DNA of 64,000 nt, from assembly GCF_910592395.1 (NCBI RefSeq), contig NC_088316.1, forward strand, positions 12,958,001 to 13,022,000, written 5' to 3'. Within the stretch, counting starts at the first letter, position 1, and every line of letters starts with the position of its first letter. Under the pieces are notes generated by a model that was given only the letters and a program-made list of their open reading frames with translations, had not been told where the DNA came from and made no database searches. This DNA comes from Lineus longissimus. Lineage: Eukaryota > Nemertea > Pilidiophora > Heteronemertea > Lineidae. The translations under genes were made by a program, and so were the position numbers. Below, piece after piece: positions 60,729 to 64,000 of the stretch.

Positions 60729-60866
60729 CTAGCGCCTCCTAAGGATACCGCCCCGGATTTCTCGTGCCAGTCTGTGTTGTCCGTCGTCGTTGAGATGCAC
60801 ACCATCACTCTTCATCTGCGACTGCCGGAATGGTTGAGGCTGGCATATGCCAGACATGAATGACAT
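60729..60866 (-). pseudogene. C-terminal fragment of an SGNH/GDSL-hydrolase-like frame
   Basis: On the minus strand a 45-codon frame runs from ATG 60866 to TAG 60729-60731 and contains SDGVHLNDDGQHRLAREIRG followed by GILRRR. The D-G-V-H-L-N block is the catalytic Asp-x-x-His motif near the C-terminus of SGNH/GDSL esterases. Such domains are common in invertebrate mobile-element proteins (family knowledge). The rest of the domain is cut off where inverted copy C begins at 60867. The start codon is probably only the edge of the truncation. Confidence 0.5.
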
Positions 60867-61149
60867 ATTTGTAGTCACCACCGGGAATTATAGTAGGGTA
60901 AAATAGAGTAAAAATAATGACTCCACCCATATAGCGAAACGACCTACGATGTAGCGATATGACCTACATCCATGTCGCGAAACGACTCCACCCATGTAGC
61001 GAAACGCCCTCCATGTCGCGAAACGACCGTACCCATCATGTAGCGAAACGACTCCACCCATGTAGCGAAACGACCTACCATGTAACGAAACGACCGCCAC
61101 ATGTAGCGAAACGACTGGTAGCGAACTGGCAATGTAGCGAAACGACAGT
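60867..61149 (-). mobile_element. Minisatellite-bearing element, copy C (-)
   Basis: This is the inverted counterpart of 60131-60408 with only a few mismatches over ~280 bp, including the variant GGATGTAGGTCATATCGCTA stretch. It stops at ATTTGTAGTCACCACC, lacking the distal tail of copy B, and abuts the SGNH-like fragment. Confidence 0.88.
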
Positions 61150-62145
61150 AAACCGGTTCGACGACTGACTTGACAAGCCACAAGGTATTGACATTTTGAA
61201 AAGGATTTTTAAAGGAAAGTTTCAAACCTAATCTAGGCGATCAAGCAACATACACCGTCTATTAAATGCAAGTTCTTCGACTAGTGCAAATATTCAAAGA
61301 TACAGTGAAAGAATTTGTGAACAATTACTGGTTTTAATCAGGAAGAAAATTCCTCCTACATATCCTCCTTTGACTCTGTCAGCTGATTGCGTTGTGGTTG
61401 TCGTTCGACATCAGAGCATTCGGCTATGGCCGTTCTGTCTTCATTATTGGCAAAACCATAAAACGAGTTAAATGTGAATTATAAGTTAGTGTCAGGGATT
61501 TGAAAGCTTACGCTTCTGTTATATCTTTAAATTAATTGTATATTTTTTATCAAAATATTGGGTAAAATTAGTTTTATCATCCATTATTTGAGCCGGCTGC
61601 AATGGAATTCGTCGAAAGCGATTAACGACACACCCAACTAGCAATGTCAACACGATATAAAAATGTTTCATATTTGTCATGTTTTGTGGAATTTTCTCAA
61701 ATTATACAGTATTGCAGTCATAACATTGATACAGGAGTTGTTAAGTAAACACAGAAGATTCAATAGATTAGGTAAAGCCCGAAGCTTTGGTCGTTGTTTG
61801 TTTGCATGTGTGTGGTCACAGTCATTCGAATGAGACTTAAAATTTACAAGTTTCCTTGTCAGAGTTGTGTTCTAGGCCTAAAAAACAAACATTTTTGACC
61901 ATGTTGTAGGCCCATGCTAGCGTCAATGGCTGCAAAGCCGGGCAAGTAAAAGACCCCACCACTCAGATCACCTCATGCCAGCATGCAGTGTGATGTGACT
62001 ATAATTACCGTTTGACCTGCTGTGGGGTATGCACTGGTAAGACTATATCTCCCCAAGGCAATGATCATTGGGTTCTGATCCTAGTCTGGTCAAGGCTTAT
62101 TTTGTCTGACATTGTAAAAATGTTTCCATGACTTTTTCTTTGCAG
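61150..62145. other. Spacer upstream of the first recognised DHRSX-like exon
   Basis: The first coding exon (N-terminal membrane anchor) and promoter of the reductase gene should lie here or further upstream. No short exon with a donor matching the phase-2 acceptor at 62146 could be chosen with confidence. Confidence 0.5.
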
Positions 62146-64000
62146 ACTTCAGCGATGGCCACAACTGTGATATGGTCGCCATTGTCACTGGCGGGGCAAA
62201 GGGCATTGGATATGAAATCACAAGGGAGCTCATCCAACAAGGAATTCATGTCATTATCGGTGAGGCTTGAACAATGGAGTAAAGGACTGGATGACTTCAG
62301 TTAATCATTTACTGAAACCTGTATCTAAACATCATAGATGACATCAAATATAAAATACAAATAAAAGACATGAGAAAAGAATATAACGATTTCACAATTT
62401 AAGCTTAAACTCATGCTTTAGTTTCTAAAGTGACCCCTTCAATAGTGACAGTGTGATGAAGTTCATATACCCACCGCATAGAGTTCTTTTCTCAGTTTAG
62501 TACACTATATTTCCAGGTTCACACAGCCAGGAGGAGTCCGACAGAGCCCTTCAAAATATAAAAAAGGATTTCCCAGATGCAAAAGGTAAAGTTGCGTAAA
62601 ACGAGCAGTACCTTGCATAGATTGTGTAGGTGGATGTTTTCGCAGGAAACATTTTAACTACTACATGTCCTACCCCTACATGTGTGAGATCCTTTTTATT
62701 CTGTCATCACAGTCCAACGTATGGATCACAATAATATAATGGAAGTGCTGTCAGCACAGGCTGTGAAAGATCTTTTTGGGGCGATGGCAAAAATTTGGGC
62801 GGGCGAAGACAGGAGCCAAGCTTATTTTTCCTTCCCCTTATCCACCAGAGTAGGACCAGTAGCCACATGAAAGATGTGATAAGGGCAGCTGTTGTTTCAT
62901 AATGCAAATTTTCAGTTCTGTTTTTTCCATCTTACAGTTGAATACCTTTATTTAGACTTGGCGTCATTGTCCTCTGTCCAACAGTTTGTTGAGTCTTTTA
63001 AAAAGAAGAACCTTCCTCTTCACATACTCATAAATAACGGTAAGTAAAGCACTGCACGTGTAATGGAGGGATTTCAGTTCCTGAGAAGTGTTTTTAGTCA
63101 TGTGCCCAAAAGTTCATGAAATGTCATTATTCTCTGCAAATAAGGACGATGCTTTTAATAGGGTATTACTTGTGTCACTTTTATGCCGTGTAAGAGTAAA
63201 GAAATCTGACTGAAGAAAGTTAGTAACATTCATCAAGTAGTTTGGAAATTCTCAAATTGTATTCACAACTCTCACTCATTCCACTTTTATCAAGAGTTAA
63301 AGACTAATCTTTACTAATTCTTGTTTTGATCCATCTTTCAGCTGGGGTGATGTTATGTCCCTACCATGTGACAGAAGATAGCTTTGAATCGCAGTTTGGC
63401 ATCAACTACATTGGACACTTTCTACTCACACACCTACTGTTGGACATTCTGAAGAAGAGTGGCACGTCATCCCGGTATTCTCGTATTGTCAACACATCTT
63501 CGGTGGTACATTTCGTTGGGAAAATACAGTTTGAAAACCTACAGGGAAGGTATGTATGTATTCATGCAGCATATGTATTTATACCGGACCAGTATCAATA
63601 TCCCATCATATGAGAAAAATACTGGGCAGGTCACAACCTGTTTGTCAAATGGTACTTGAAATTTGGGGAATTAGGTCAAAAGGAGAATGTCATCTTTTGA
63701 AAACATGCACACCAGACCCTCTGAGTGGTTACATTTTTTCAGTACACGACCCAAAGTTGAGGAAATAAATACTTCGTATATCAGTGATGCCATTTTCTTT
63801 TTTAGGTTGTCTTACTCGTCACATGCCAGTTATTCGCAATCGAAATTAGCTATCGTCTTGTTTACGTACGAATTACAGCGGAGATTGACAGAGGAGGGAT
63901 GTTACGTGACAACTAATGCCCTCCATCCAGGTGTCGTCAACACGGACTTGTACAGACACGTTCATCCGTCCATCAGAGGGCTCCTGCTCCTCATGGCGAG
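62146..64000 (+). CDS. DHRSX: DHRSX-like short-chain dehydrogenase/reductase (partial: first exon not identified, 3' end beyond window)
   Basis: Exons 62146-62259, 62517-62585, 62938-63039, 63342-63549 and 63806-64000 (cut) join in frame to about 229 residues. The fold is the NAD(P)-binding SDR type. It has the nucleotide motif TGGAKGIG after [13 protein letters not shown], the ILINNAGVM motif, the catalytic Ser region ([11 protein letters not shown]) and the YSQSK active-site motif (YxxxK), followed by [13 protein letters not shown]. The combination of [28 protein letters not shown] and PGVVNTD matches the DHRSX branch best. Vertebrate DHRSX is a membrane-associated enzyme of dolichol/polyprenol metabolism, a role only inferred here. 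Related retinol-dehydrogenase-like SDRs are the main alternative. The N-terminal exon lies upstream and was not found. Confidence 0.9.

Overview
The window is nuclear DNA of a multicellular animal. Genes are split by short canonical GT-AG introns, spacers are long and AT-leaning, there are many degraded repeats, and the protein families are animal-type: rhodopsin-like GPCRs, a Cys-loop anion channel, a 13-helix-type MATE exporter, GNPDA and a DHRSX-like reductase. The repeat style (abundant ACATGTAC/TACATGTA palindromes, a CR1/L2-like retroelement tail ending in ATTC repeats, minisatellite-bearing inverted elements) suggests a marine invertebrate. Amphioxus-like and lophotrochozoan (mollusc, brachiopod, annelid) origins both fit, and the sequence alone does not decide.

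Layout. 1-1494 (+): 3' part of an orphan class-A GPCR. 1495-34046: about 32 kb with no supportable protein gene. It holds tandem duplications, dispersed repeat fragments, a CR1-like retroelement 3' end, one intronless tRNA-Arg(TCT) gene (30455-30527, -) and a strong CTCF-type motif (31056-31070). 34047-36236 (+): a complete second GPCR, paralogous to the first and sharing its intron phases. 36237-38913: spacer with a 126-bp tandem duplication. 38914-47466 (-): a complete 15-exon MATE/SLC47 exporter (658 aa). 48341-54355 (+): a complete 9-exon anionic Cys-loop receptor (413 aa). 54356-56710: two tandem duplicates and an 848-bp element with inverted ends. 56711-58647 (-): complete 5-exon glucosamine-6-phosphate isomerase (269 aa). 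58700-61160: a cluster of four copies, in alternating orientation, of a minisatellite-bearing element. 62146-64000 (+): a DHRSX-like SDR gene cut by the window end.

Exon joins were made by hand. In every gene the splice phases close without internal stops, so the models are well supported. The genes do not form an evident pathway. The two GPCRs are a diverged local duplicate pair, and the others are independent neighbours.

The most unusual signal lies between two near-identical ~280-bp inverted arms (60131-60408 and 60867-61149). On the minus strand there is a short reading frame resembling the C-terminal end of an SGNH-hydrolase-like protein. Twenty-four nucleotides after its stop is an exact match to the replication-dependent histone mRNA 3' stem-loop consensus, followed by a purine-rich HDE-like tract. 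This suggests a mobile-element gene, or the relic of one, that uses histone-type 3' end formation.
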